Positions 6,867 to 13,474 of a stretch of 24,828 nt of DNA are shown in pieces. The stretch spans positions 1 through 24,828 of the forward strand of contig FR881486.1 in the NCBI GenBank assembly GCA_000434835.1. Direction: 5' to 3'. Origin of the DNA: Clostridium sp. CAG:594. GTDB taxonomy: Bacteria; Bacillota_I; Bacilli_A; RF39; UBA660. Numbering within the stretch: position 1 is the stretch's first letter; each line of letters starts with the position of its first letter. The position numbers and the translations under genes are program-made. Under the pieces are notes generated by a model. It was given only the letters and a program-made list of their open reading frames with translations. It did not search any database and was not told the DNA's origin.

Positions 6867-8594
6867 GTGAAAAAAATATTTAAAACCTGTATTTTATTAA
6901 TGACTTTATTTACATTTCCACTTATTGTTAAAGCAAATTCCATTGATAAAATAGACATGAATATATATGTTGATAAAGAAGGAACAGCTCATGTTACCGA
7001 AACTTGGAGTGCTAATTTAAATCAAGGAACAGAAGGTTATAAACCATATTACAATATTGGTGATGCCAACATAACTAACTTTAAGGTTAGTGAAGCAGAT
7101 AGGGAGTATACATATACCGAGAACTGGGATACAGATTTAAGTTTTGATGAAAAAGCATATAAAAATGGTATCAACTATGTTAACAATGGTCTAGAATTAT
7201 GTTGGGGTATATCAGAGTATGGTTATCATAATTATGTATTAACTTACGATATAGAAGGATTTGTTGCAAAGCTTACTGATTCAGATATGATATATTGGAG
7301 ATTAATTCCTAATGAATTATCAAGCAAACCGGATGATGTTCATATAAAAATATATTCTGACACTTACTTTAGTGATAACGTTCCAGTATGGGGTTATGGT
7401 AAAAAAGGAGCTACTGCATACGTATATGATGGTTATATAGAAATGAACTCTGAAGGTACTTTAGATAGTGATGAGTATATGGTTGTTTTAGCAAAATTTG
7501 ACAGTGGTACATTTGATACAAAAAACACAATTGATCATGATTTTAAATACTACCAAGATATGGCAAAAAAGGGTTCTACACCTTATAGAGAAAATACAAT
7601 GTCCAAAAATGAATCCCTTTTATTTAGTTTTATAATGGTATTTTTTCAAGTTTCAGTTTGGGGCATAGTGATATTTGTTGTTATAAAAAGTGCTAAAAAA
7701 AGTGGAAGAATGGTAGGAAGTAAGGAACTTGATTTTGGTCAAAGAGGAAGAGTGCTTCCTAAAGATGTTCCAAACATGCGTGACATTCCTTTTAATAAAG
7801 ATATTTTTAGAGCGTTTTGGGTTGCAGAAGCATACAAGCTTGATAATAAAAAAACTGACTTTTTAGGAGCAATCTTATTAAAATGGATGTTAGAGAAAAA
7901 AATAGTTTTAAGAAAACAAGAAGTTAAAAATCTATTTAAAACAACAGAAGAAAGTGTAATAGTATTACCTTCTAATACCATTTTTGATAATGATTTAGAA
8001 AGAAAACTTTTTGAAATGATGAGAGAAGCAAGTCGTGACGGAGTTTTAGAGTCAAAAGAATTTGAAAAGTGGTGCAAAACAAATTATAATCAAATCTTAG
8101 ATTGGTTTGATGATGTTATAGATAAAGAAAGCTTTAAATTAAAGGATGAAGGTAAGATTACATCTACTGAAAAAACAACGCTTAAAGTATTTAAATCATA
8201 CGTTTATGAAGTTGATCAATCAATGATGGATGAAGGAATTAAACTAAAAGGTCTTAAAAATTTCTTAGAAGAATTTTCAAGAATAGATGATAAAGAAGCA
8301 ATAGAAGTTAATATGTGGGAATATTATTTAATATTCGCTCAAATATTAGGTATTGCAGATAAAGTTGCTAAACAATTTAAAAAGTTATATCCGGAAATAA
8401 TTGAAAATAATGAATATGGATACACTTATAATGACTTTGTATTTATAAATATGATAAGTTATAGTAGTATGTCTACAGCTACATCATCAAAATCACGTGC
8501 TGAAAGTTATTCATCAGGTGGAGGTGGATTCTCTTCTGGAGGCGGAGGAGGAGGCTCTTTCGGTTCTGGTGGAGGTGGAGGAGGCTTTAGATAA
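6867..8594 (+). CDS. DUF2207 domain membrane protein with Gly-rich C-terminus
   Basis: 575 residues beginning at a GTG, chosen because GAAGGGAG lies about 9 nt upstream and the first residues form a good signal peptide (MKKIFKTCILLMTLFTF..VKA, ~1-23). An extracytoplasmic DUF2207 domain (~24-240) is followed by one membrane segment (~251-274) and a large cytoplasmic region. The protein ends in SSGGGG-type repeats closed by GGGFR (~545-575). This architecture is typical of DUF2207 proteins, which often sit next to lemA. Biochemical role unknown. The Gly-rich tail is encoded by GGA/GGT-rich DNA but is a family trait, not a sign of transfer. No terminator is evident before the hisS promoter. Confidence 0.88.
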   Translation: MKKIFKTCILLMTLFTFPLIVKANSIDKIDMNIYVDKEGTAHVTETWSANLNQGTEGYKPYYNIGDANITNFKVSEADREYTYTENWDTDLSFDEKAYKNGINYVNNGLELCWGISEYGYHNYVLTYDIEGFVAKLTDSDMIYWRLIPNELSSKPDDVHIKIYSDTYFSDNVPVWGYGKKGATAYVYDGYIEMNSEGTLDSDEYMVVLAKFDSGTFDTKNTIDHDFKYYQDMAKKGSTPYRENTMSKNESLLFSFIMVFFQVSVWGIVIFVVIKSAKKSGRMVGSKELDFGQRGRVLPKDVPNMRDIPFNKDIFRAFWVAEAYKLDNKKTDFLGAILLKWMLEKKIVLRKQEVKNLFKTTEESVIVLPSNTIFDNDLERKLFEMMREASRDGVLESKEFEKWCKTNYNQILDWFDDVIDKESFKLKDEGKITSTEKTTLKVFKSYVYEVDQSMMDEGIKLKGLKNFLEEFSRIDDKEAIEVNMWEYYLIFAQILGIADKVAKQFKKLYPEIIENNEYGYTYNDFVFINMISYSSMSTATSSKSRAESYSSGGGGFSSGGGGGGSFGSGGGGGGFR

Positions 8595-8617
8595 ACCTTC
8601 TCAAACTATCTTAAATA

Positions 8618-8646
8618 TTGACAAAGTTTAAAAAAAATAATAAAAT
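8618..8646 (+). promoter_or_regulatory. Promoter of the hisS-aspS T-box transcript
   Basis: Perfect TTGACA (8618-8623), 17-nt spacer, TAAAAT (8641-8646). It predicts a transcript start near 8653, just before the first leader helix. Confidence 0.75.
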
Positions 8647-8653
8647 AATTATA

Positions 8654-8789
8654 GTTTTTAGTAAGAAGTGACAGCTTACAATACAAATAAAAACAAGACA
8701 ATTTAAATCAAAACAAAAGAGCACTTTAAGTGAAGTAGGGTGGCACCGTGGACACATAAGTTCATCCCTATGCTAAAAGGCTCTTTTTT
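8654..8789 (+). promoter_or_regulatory. T-box leader upstream of hisS, with minimal Stem I
   Basis: The T-box core AGGGTGGCACCGTG is at 8737-8750. An antiterminator can form from TAGGG (8736-8740) with CCCTA (8766-8770) and GTGGAC (8748-8753) with GTTCAT (8760-8765), leaving UGGCACC as the tRNA-end-binding bulge. AAAAGAGC (8715-8722) can pair with GCTCTTTT (8780-8787) at the U-tract, as part of a terminator. The 5' part is only ~60 nt: a 7-bp helix (8654-8660/8688-8694), a 5-bp helix (8661-8665/8675-8679), a 9-nt loop containing GAC, and an 8-nt 3' bulge AATACAAA. No canonical long Stem I fits. T-boxes sense uncharged tRNA and switch on aminoacylation genes; here it should control hisS and aspS. 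The specifier codon is uncertain. Confidence 0.88.
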
Positions 8790-8809
8790 ATGTAAAAAGG
8801 AGGATAAAT

Positions 8810-10153
8810 ATGATAACAAAACCAAAAGGAACTAAGGATATTTATGGAGATGAAGCTAAAAGATGGCAATACGTATCTAAGGTAATAGATGAAGTAATGG
8901 AAAAGTATAACTATAATTTTATACGTGTTCCAGTTTTTGAATCTAGCGAATTATTTCATAGAGGTGTTGGAGAAACAACTGACATAGTAACTAAGGAAAC
9001 TTATGATTTTACTGACCGCGGGGGAAGACGTATTACTCTTCGTCCGGAAGGAACTGCAGGTGTTGTAAGAAGTTTTATTGAAAATAAGATGTATGGTGAT
9101 AACAATAAGCCAACAAAACTATATTATAATTGTCCAATGTATCGTTATGAAAGACCACAAGCAGGAAGATATAGAGAGCTTACCCAGTTTGGATATGAAC
9201 TTATTGGATCAGATGACCCATTGTCTGATGCTGAGGTAATATCTCTTGCAGTTAACATTTATAAAATATTAGGCTTAAAAGGTATAATAGTTAACATAAA
9301 TTCACTTGGAGATAAAGAATCTAGAGATAACTATAGAGAAGCTTTAATTAATCATTTTAAACCACACATAAGTGAATTATGCGACGACTGTAAAGAAAGA
9401 CTAGAAAAAAATCCACTTAGAATACTAGATTGTAAAGTAGATGCCGATAAAGAAATTATGAAAAATGCTCCTAAAACAATTGATTATTTAAATAAAGAAT
9501 CAAAAGAAAGATTTGAAAAAGTAAAAGAGTATCTAAAGGTTATGGGCGTAGAATTTCAAGTTAATCCAAACGTTGTAAGAGGTCTTGATTATTATAATCA
9601 CACCGTATTTGAAGTAGAAGCTAAAATAGAAGGCTTTGGAGCTCAAAATGTTATTGGTGGTGGAGGCCGTTATAACGGCATGATAGAAAGCCTTGGGGGA
9701 CCAGAAACACCTGCTATTGGTTTTGCAGCGGGCTTTGATAGATTAATGCTTGCACTTGAAAAGGAAAACGTTAAAATACCTATTCAAGATAGCTGTGATC
9801 TATTCTTATTATACGTAAGTGAAGATGAGAAAAAGTATGCTGCATATTTATCAAACGAACTTAGAATGAACGGATTTATTGTAGAAACTGATTACTTATC
9901 AAGAAGTCTAAAGGCTCAGTTTAAACAAGCTGATAGATTAAATAGCAAATTTACAATCGTGCTTAACAGTAGCGAATTAAAGAATAATGAAGTTAAAATT
10001 AAAAATAACAAAACAAAAGAAGAAGATGTAATATCACTAGATGCACTAATATATTACTTAGATGAAAACATAGTAGAAGATGATGATGCTTCATCTTGTG
10101 ATTGTGGATGCACTTGTAATCACGAATCAAATGAATGTGATTGCAAAAAATAA
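8810..10153 (+). CDS. hisS: Histidyl-tRNA synthetase with Cys-rich C-terminal tail
   Basis: Class II synthetase that charges tRNA-His. Motifs: PKGTKDIYG at the N-terminus, motif 2 region ending YRYERPQAGRYRELTQFG, the HisRS-specific GLDYYNHTVFE, and motif 3 (GFAAGFDRLML) preceded by GGGRYNGMI. The anticodon-binding domain follows (~330-415). Residues ~418-447 form an extension with an acidic stretch, then C430, C432, C434, C436, H438, C443 and C445, which I do not know from standard HisRS and which looks able to bind a metal ion. RBS AAGGAGG. Preceded by the T-box leader and followed by aspS in the same transcript. Confidence 0.97.
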   Translation: MITKPKGTKDIYGDEAKRWQYVSKVIDEVMEKYNYNFIRVPVFESSELFHRGVGETTDIVTKETYDFTDRGGRRITLRPEGTAGVVRSFIENKMYGDNNKPTKLYYNCPMYRYERPQAGRYRELTQFGYELIGSDDPLSDAEVISLAVNIYKILGLKGIIVNINSLGDKESRDNYREALINHFKPHISELCDDCKERLEKNPLRILDCKVDADKEIMKNAPKTIDYLNKESKERFEKVKEYLKVMGVEFQVNPNVVRGLDYYNHTVFEVEAKIEGFGAQNVIGGGGRYNGMIESLGGPETPAIGFAAGFDRLMLALEKENVKIPIQDSCDLFLLYVSEDEKKYAAYLSNELRMNGFIVETDYLSRSLKAQFKQADRLNSKFTIVLNSSELKNNEVKIKNNKTKEEDVISLDALIYYLDENIVEDDDASSCDCGCTCNHESNECDCKK

Positions 10154-10182
10154 CCATTAATAAATGTGAAAGGAATAATAAA

Positions 10183-11484
10183 ATGATAGAATTTGAAAAA
10201 TACATAGATAAAGAAATAACAATTTCTGGTTTTGCAGAAAAAGTTAGAAACATTAAATGGGTTCAATTTATAGTACTTAGAAATGGTACTCAAAGAGTTC
10301 AAATAACAATAGAAAAATCAGAAGAAAAGAATGCTGAAATGGTTAAAAAGGTTGAAGGCTTAACAAATGAATCAACTATTAAAGTAACAGGCAAATTAGT
10401 AAAAAACGAAAACGTTAAAATGGGTGGTATGGAAATAATACCTACTAGTCTTGAGATAACAAGTTTAGCTGCACCAGAATTACCAATTAGTATTACTAAT
10501 AAAGATGCTGCTCAAATTGATACTAGAATGGATAATAGATTTATTGATTTAAGAAACGACTATAATATGAATATATTTAAGATTCAAAGCGAGTTTGTAA
10601 GAGCGATGAGAAAATATTTATATGATAATGATTTCACGGAAATACATACTCCAAAATTAATAGGAGCGGCTTCTGAATCAGGAAGTGAAGTGTTTGAAGT
10701 AGATTATTTTGGAAATAAAGCCTATTTAGCACAATCACCACAATTTTATAAACAAATGGCCATGGCGTCAGGATTTGGTAGAGTATTTGAAGTTGCACCT
10801 TGTTTTAGAGCGGAAAATTCCAATACTAATCGTCATGCTACAGAATTTACTTCGTTTGATATAGAATTCAGTTACATAGACTCATATGAAGATGTAATGG
10901 ATTTGGAAGAGGATTTATTGATAGAAGGATTAAAGGCAGTAAAGGAAAAATATGGCGATTTAATTAAAGAAACATATGGTGTTGATGTTGCAATTCCAAC
11001 TAAACCATTTCCAAGAATCAAATTGCAAGATTTGTATGAAAAGCTAACTGAAAAGTATGGTTATAAGGTTCCTGATCATGATATTGGTGACATGAATGCC
11101 GAGGCAGAAAAACTAACTAGTCGCTATGCTATGGAAGAATTTGGACACGAATTTATTTTTGTAACAGATTTCAGTAAAACTAAAAGAGCGTTTTATCATA
11201 TGAGAAAAAATGATGTTCCTCAAGGATATGATCTTATATGGAAAGGTACAGAAATAACTACAGGAGCTCAAAGGGAACATAGATATGATATTTTAGTAAA
11301 ACAAGCTGATGAAAAAGGATTGGGAGATGACATCAAATTTTACAAAGATTTCTTTAAATATGGATGTCCACCACACGGAGGATTTGCCCTTGGTATTGAT
11401 AGATTAACAATGTTATTATTAGGATTACCATCACTAAAAGAAACAATGTTCTTATTTAGAGGACCTAATAGAATTACTCCTTAA
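10183..11484 (+). CDS. aspS: Archaeal-type aspartyl-tRNA synthetase (AspS2, possibly non-discriminating)
   Basis: 433 residues starting at the ATG at 10183, chosen because GAAAGGA lies 8 nt upstream; an upstream in-frame start inside hisS is unlikely. An N-terminal OB-fold (~1-105) is followed by a class II core with RAENSNTNRHATEF (motif 2), WKGTEITTGAQREHRYD and motif 3 (GCPPHGGFALGIDRL). The protein ends in RGPNRITP. It lacks the bacterial GAD insertion, so it is the shorter archaeal/eukaryal AspRS form found in some Clostridia and relatives. Such enzymes may also make Asp-tRNA-Asn for GatCAB amidation; AspRS versus AsnRS was judged from the QREHRYD and C-terminal motifs. Co-transcribed with hisS. 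Confidence 0.9.
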   Translation: MIEFEKYIDKEITISGFAEKVRNIKWVQFIVLRNGTQRVQITIEKSEEKNAEMVKKVEGLTNESTIKVTGKLVKNENVKMGGMEIIPTSLEITSLAAPELPISITNKDAAQIDTRMDNRFIDLRNDYNMNIFKIQSEFVRAMRKYLYDNDFTEIHTPKLIGAASESGSEVFEVDYFGNKAYLAQSPQFYKQMAMASGFGRVFEVAPCFRAENSNTNRHATEFTSFDIEFSYIDSYEDVMDLEEDLLIEGLKAVKEKYGDLIKETYGVDVAIPTKPFPRIKLQDLYEKLTEKYGYKVPDHDIGDMNAEAEKLTSRYAMEEFGHEFIFVTDFSKTKRAFYHMRKNDVPQGYDLIWKGTEITTGAQREHRYDILVKQADEKGLGDDIKFYKDFFKYGCPPHGGFALGIDRLTMLLLGLPSLKETMFLFRGPNRITP

Positions 11485-11497
11485 CATTGTTTACGTT

Positions 11498-11526
11498 AAA
11501 AGAACTTTTATATAGTTCTTTTTTTT
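11498..11526 (+). terminator. Terminator of the hisS-aspS operon
   Basis: AAAAGAACT (11498-11506) pairs with AGTTCTTTT (11514-11522) around a 7-nt loop and runs into eight T. Confidence 0.88.
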
Positions 11527-11534
11527 ATTCATTA

Positions 11535-11563
11535 TTGTATTTTAACTAAAAATAATATATAAT
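11535..11563 (+). promoter_or_regulatory. Promoter of the N-formylglutamate-amidohydrolase-like gene
   Basis: TTGTAT (11535-11540), 17-nt spacer, perfect TATAAT (11558-11563). A ribosome binding site (AGGAGTGGGAG) precedes the ATG at 11593. Confidence 0.65.
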
Positions 11564-11592
11564 TAGTTTAGATTAAGAATAGGAGTGGGAGT

Positions 11593-12243
11593 ATGAACGA
11601 TGAAATAATAGCTTTAGAAGCTGATTTTGCTAACAATGAATACTTTGGTACTAACGTGTGGACAGAAGAAAAATATCGTGTTTTATCTGGTAATGTGCCT
11701 GTTTTACTTTCTGCACCTCACTCGGTTAATCAAATTCGCGGCGAAGATGTAAGAGATGCTGAAAAATATACCGGAGCACTTACAAGATTTTTAGCAAATG
11801 CTACATCATCATATGCTATATTTCAAATATTTACCCATGCAGATCCTAATACAGATGAGGAAAACGCATATAAAAATGCCGTTGTTAATCTAGTCAATTC
11901 ATATAATATTAAATTATTATTAGACATTCATTCTAGTACGTTTAAAGATAATACAGATATAGATATAGTAACAAATAACAGGGAAACTTTAAGAGGAATG
12001 GATTACTTATTTGATAGACTTAAAGAACTTGGCGTTAAGTATAATATAAAAATTGATGAAAATAACGTTCCTAATAAAGAAAAAGAAAATGAAATTATAA
12101 ACGTAACTTCCTTGATATGCGATATTCCTGCGATGAGGATAGTTATAAATAACAAGAGATTAGAAACTAGTGATGAAGATGATTCACTAGAAAACATAAT
12201 AAACTTGATGGAAGAATTTATTTCATATTTCAATTATTCTTAA
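11593..12243 (+). CDS. N-formylglutamate amidohydrolase-like zinc hydrolase
   Basis: 216 residues, predicted cytoplasmic. Motifs fit the N-formylglutamate amidohydrolase/zinc-carboxypeptidase-like fold: PVLLSAPHSVNQIRGEDVRD (H43 and E51 as candidate zinc ligands) and LLLDIHSS (H113). The true substrate cannot be read from the sequence; there is no histidine-degradation context, so an N-formylglutamate role is unlikely, and a peptidoglycan- or amide-directed hydrolase is possible. It has its own promoter and is followed directly by the 6S RNA candidate. It sits where aspS, bsrA and yrvM are adjacent in Bacillus, so it is an insertion relative to that order. Confidence 0.65.
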   Translation: MNDEIIALEADFANNEYFGTNVWTEEKYRVLSGNVPVLLSAPHSVNQIRGEDVRDAEKYTGALTRFLANATSSYAIFQIFTHADPNTDEENAYKNAVVNLVNSYNIKLLLDIHSSTFKDNTDIDIVTNNRETLRGMDYLFDRLKELGVKYNIKIDENNVPNKEKENEIINVTSLICDIPAMRIVINNKRLETSDEDDSLENIINLMEEFISYFNYS

Positions 12244-12265
12244 GTGTAAAGTTTACTTATAACAC

Positions 12266-12295
12266 TTGTATAAATACATTAATTAGTGATATAAT
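12266..12295 (+). promoter_or_regulatory. Promoter of the 6S RNA candidate
   Basis: TTGTAT (12266-12271), 18-nt spacer, perfect TATAAT (12290-12295). It predicts a start at 12299-12302, exactly at the foot of the long closing helix of the RNA. Confidence 0.65.
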
Positions 12296-12298
12296 ATA

Positions 12299-12479
12299 AA
12301 TGACCTAGAGATATCGTGAGCTGGCACATTTAACCCGCTAAGATTTTAAAGGGAATCAGAATCAATGATGGTGTTCATGCTTAAATTTATTTAAGAAGTC
12401 TAAAATCATTGTGGGATGCCCACCTGCGTTAGTTTGCAGGTTTATCTTGCTAGTAAACGACTCTCTGGGTCATTTTTTT
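12299..12479 (+). ncRNA. ssrS: 6S RNA (SsrS/BsrA-like), regulator of RNA polymerase
   Basis: About 180 nt, the usual length of 6S RNA. The 5' end AATGACCTAGAGA (12299-12311) pairs over 13 bp with TCTCTGGGTCATT (12462-12474), directly before seven T that serve as terminator. TCGT (12314-12317) with ACGA (12457-12460) continues the closing helix. A large unpaired middle region then fits the promoter-like bubble. Side hairpins CCTGC/GCAGG (12423-12440) and GTGGG/CCCAC (12411-12423), and an apical arm CAATGAT/ATCATTG (12363-12369/12405-12411), complete the rod. From memory, B. subtilis bsrA lies between aspS and yrvM (tcdA), the same place. 6S RNA binds sigma-A RNA polymerase and changes transcription in stationary phase. 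Identification rests on shape and position, not on sequence identity. Confidence 0.72.
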
Positions 12480-12480
12480 A

Positions 12481-12509
12481 TTGCAAAAAAATAATAAAAT
12501 TTATATAAT
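12481..12509 (+). promoter_or_regulatory. Promoter of tcdA
   Basis: TTGCAA (12481-12486), 17-nt spacer, perfect TATAAT (12504-12509), directly after the terminating T-run of the 6S RNA candidate. Confidence 0.65.
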
Positions 12510-12526
12510 TTAACTAGGTGATAAAT

Positions 12527-13210
12527 ATGGATATGTTTGAAAGAACAAGAAAAATAATTGATGATGAAAAGGTAAATAAATTAAAAAATACAAGTGTTTT
12601 ACTAGTAGGCGTAGGTGGTGTTGGTGGTTCTTGCCTTGAGATGTTAATAAGAAGCGGTATTAATTACATTACGATAATAGATTTTGATGACTTTGAAGAA
12701 AGCAACTTAAATAGGCAAATACTTAGTTTAACTAATAATATTGGTAAATCAAAAGTATTAATTGCAGAAGAACGAATAAAATTAATTAACCCGAATGTTT
12801 TGGTTAAAGCAATTAATGCCAAGGTGGATGATAATTTATCACTTCCTTTAACTGATTATATAATTGATGCCTGTGATGATATAAATGCTAAAGTATTGTT
12901 AGTTAAACATGCAATTAAACATAATATTAAGATTATATCTTCATGTGGTACAGGTAATAGAATTAAGCCTGATAAGTTATATATATCAAATATTTGGAAA
13001 ACAGAGTATGATCCTTTAGCAAAAAAACTAAGGTATACACTTAGAAAAGAAAATATTGATTATAAACTTCCTGTTGTTTGTTCAAAAGAAATACCTTTAA
13101 TAAAGCAATCTGGGAAAATAGGTTCTATGGCTATGGTACCTAATAGTGCAGGTATACTTCTTGCAAGTTATGTTATAAATGATATTATAAGGAGTGATGA
13201 AAATGTTTAA
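12527..13210 (+). CDS. tcdA: tRNA threonylcarbamoyladenosine dehydratase (TcdA/YrvM)
   Basis: E1-like ThiF/MoeB-family enzyme that uses ATP to cyclise t6A37 to ct6A in ANN-decoding tRNAs. 227 residues from the ATG at 12527; AGGTGAT just upstream is its ribosome binding site, so the GTG at 12518, which overlaps that site, is not the start. Nucleotide-binding GVGGVGG (28-34), the E1-type NLNRQ (60-64), DACDD (114-118), SSCGTGN (138-144) and DPLAKKLRYTLRK characteristic of the YgdL/YrvM group are visible. Adjacency to 6S RNA, aspS and rarA matches the Bacillus yrvM locus. It overlaps the next small gene by 8 nt. Confidence 0.9.
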   Translation: MDMFERTRKIIDDEKVNKLKNTSVLLVGVGGVGGSCLEMLIRSGINYITIIDFDDFEESNLNRQILSLTNNIGKSKVLIAEERIKLINPNVLVKAINAKVDDNLSLPLTDYIIDACDDINAKVLLVKHAIKHNIKIISSCGTGNRIKPDKLYISNIWKTEYDPLAKKLRYTLRKENIDYKLPVVCSKEIPLIKQSGKIGSMAMVPNSAGILLASYVINDIIRSDENV

Positions 13211-13403
13211 TAAAACAAAAATGTTTTTAAATAAATATAAATTAGAAAATCTTGCTAAACATAATTTAAATAATGATATTACAAGTAATAGTAATTTAGA
13301 ATTTATCAAAGATAAAACATATTTAGATAATAATTATAAAGACTTAGATAAAAAAGAAAACTATAAAAAAACAAAAAAAGCAAATACAAAACCTAAAAAA
13401 TAA
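13203..13403 (+). CDS. Small Lys/Asn-rich protein of unknown function
   Basis: 66 residues if it starts at the ATG at 13203, which has AAGGAG 8 nt upstream; a GTG at 13194 and an ATG at 13197 are too close to that site. The start overlaps the tcdA stop by 8 nt, so it is translationally coupled to tcdA. The protein is very basic and hydrophilic, with no membrane segment and a Lys-rich C-terminus (KKTKKANTKPKK) that could contact nucleic acid. I do not recognise a family. The RBS and overlap are the only evidence that it is real. Confidence 0.5.
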   Translation: MFNKTKMFLNKYKLENLAKHNLNNDITSNSNLEFIKDKTYLDNNYKDLDKKENYKKTKKANTKPKK

Positions 13404-13417
13404 AATAAGAGTAGTAC

Positions 13418-13446
13418 TTGTAATAAATTAAATAAAATGTTACAAT
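13418..13446 (+). promoter_or_regulatory. Promoter of the cadherin-like surface protein gene
   Basis: TTGTAA (13418-13423), 17-nt spacer, TACAAT (13441-13446), followed by AGGAG and the ATG at 13475. Confidence 0.5.
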
Positions 13447-13474
13447 GTCTTATATAAAATAGGAGTTGAAAGAA

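Noticed and set aside
8510..8592. GGA/GGT-rich repeat as a slippage or phase-variation tract
   Set aside because: It encodes the Gly-rich C-terminus that is common in DUF2207 proteins, the repeat units are imperfect, and it lies at the extreme 3' end.
10141..10182. Longer N-terminus for aspS beginning inside hisS
   Set aside because: The added residues match nothing in AspRS, while the ATG at 10183 has a well-spaced GAAAGGA.
12242..12267. AAGTGT/ACACTT inverted repeat as a terminator for the amidohydrolase-like gene
   Set aside because: Short stem, long loop, and no T-run; it overlaps the -35 box of the next promoter.
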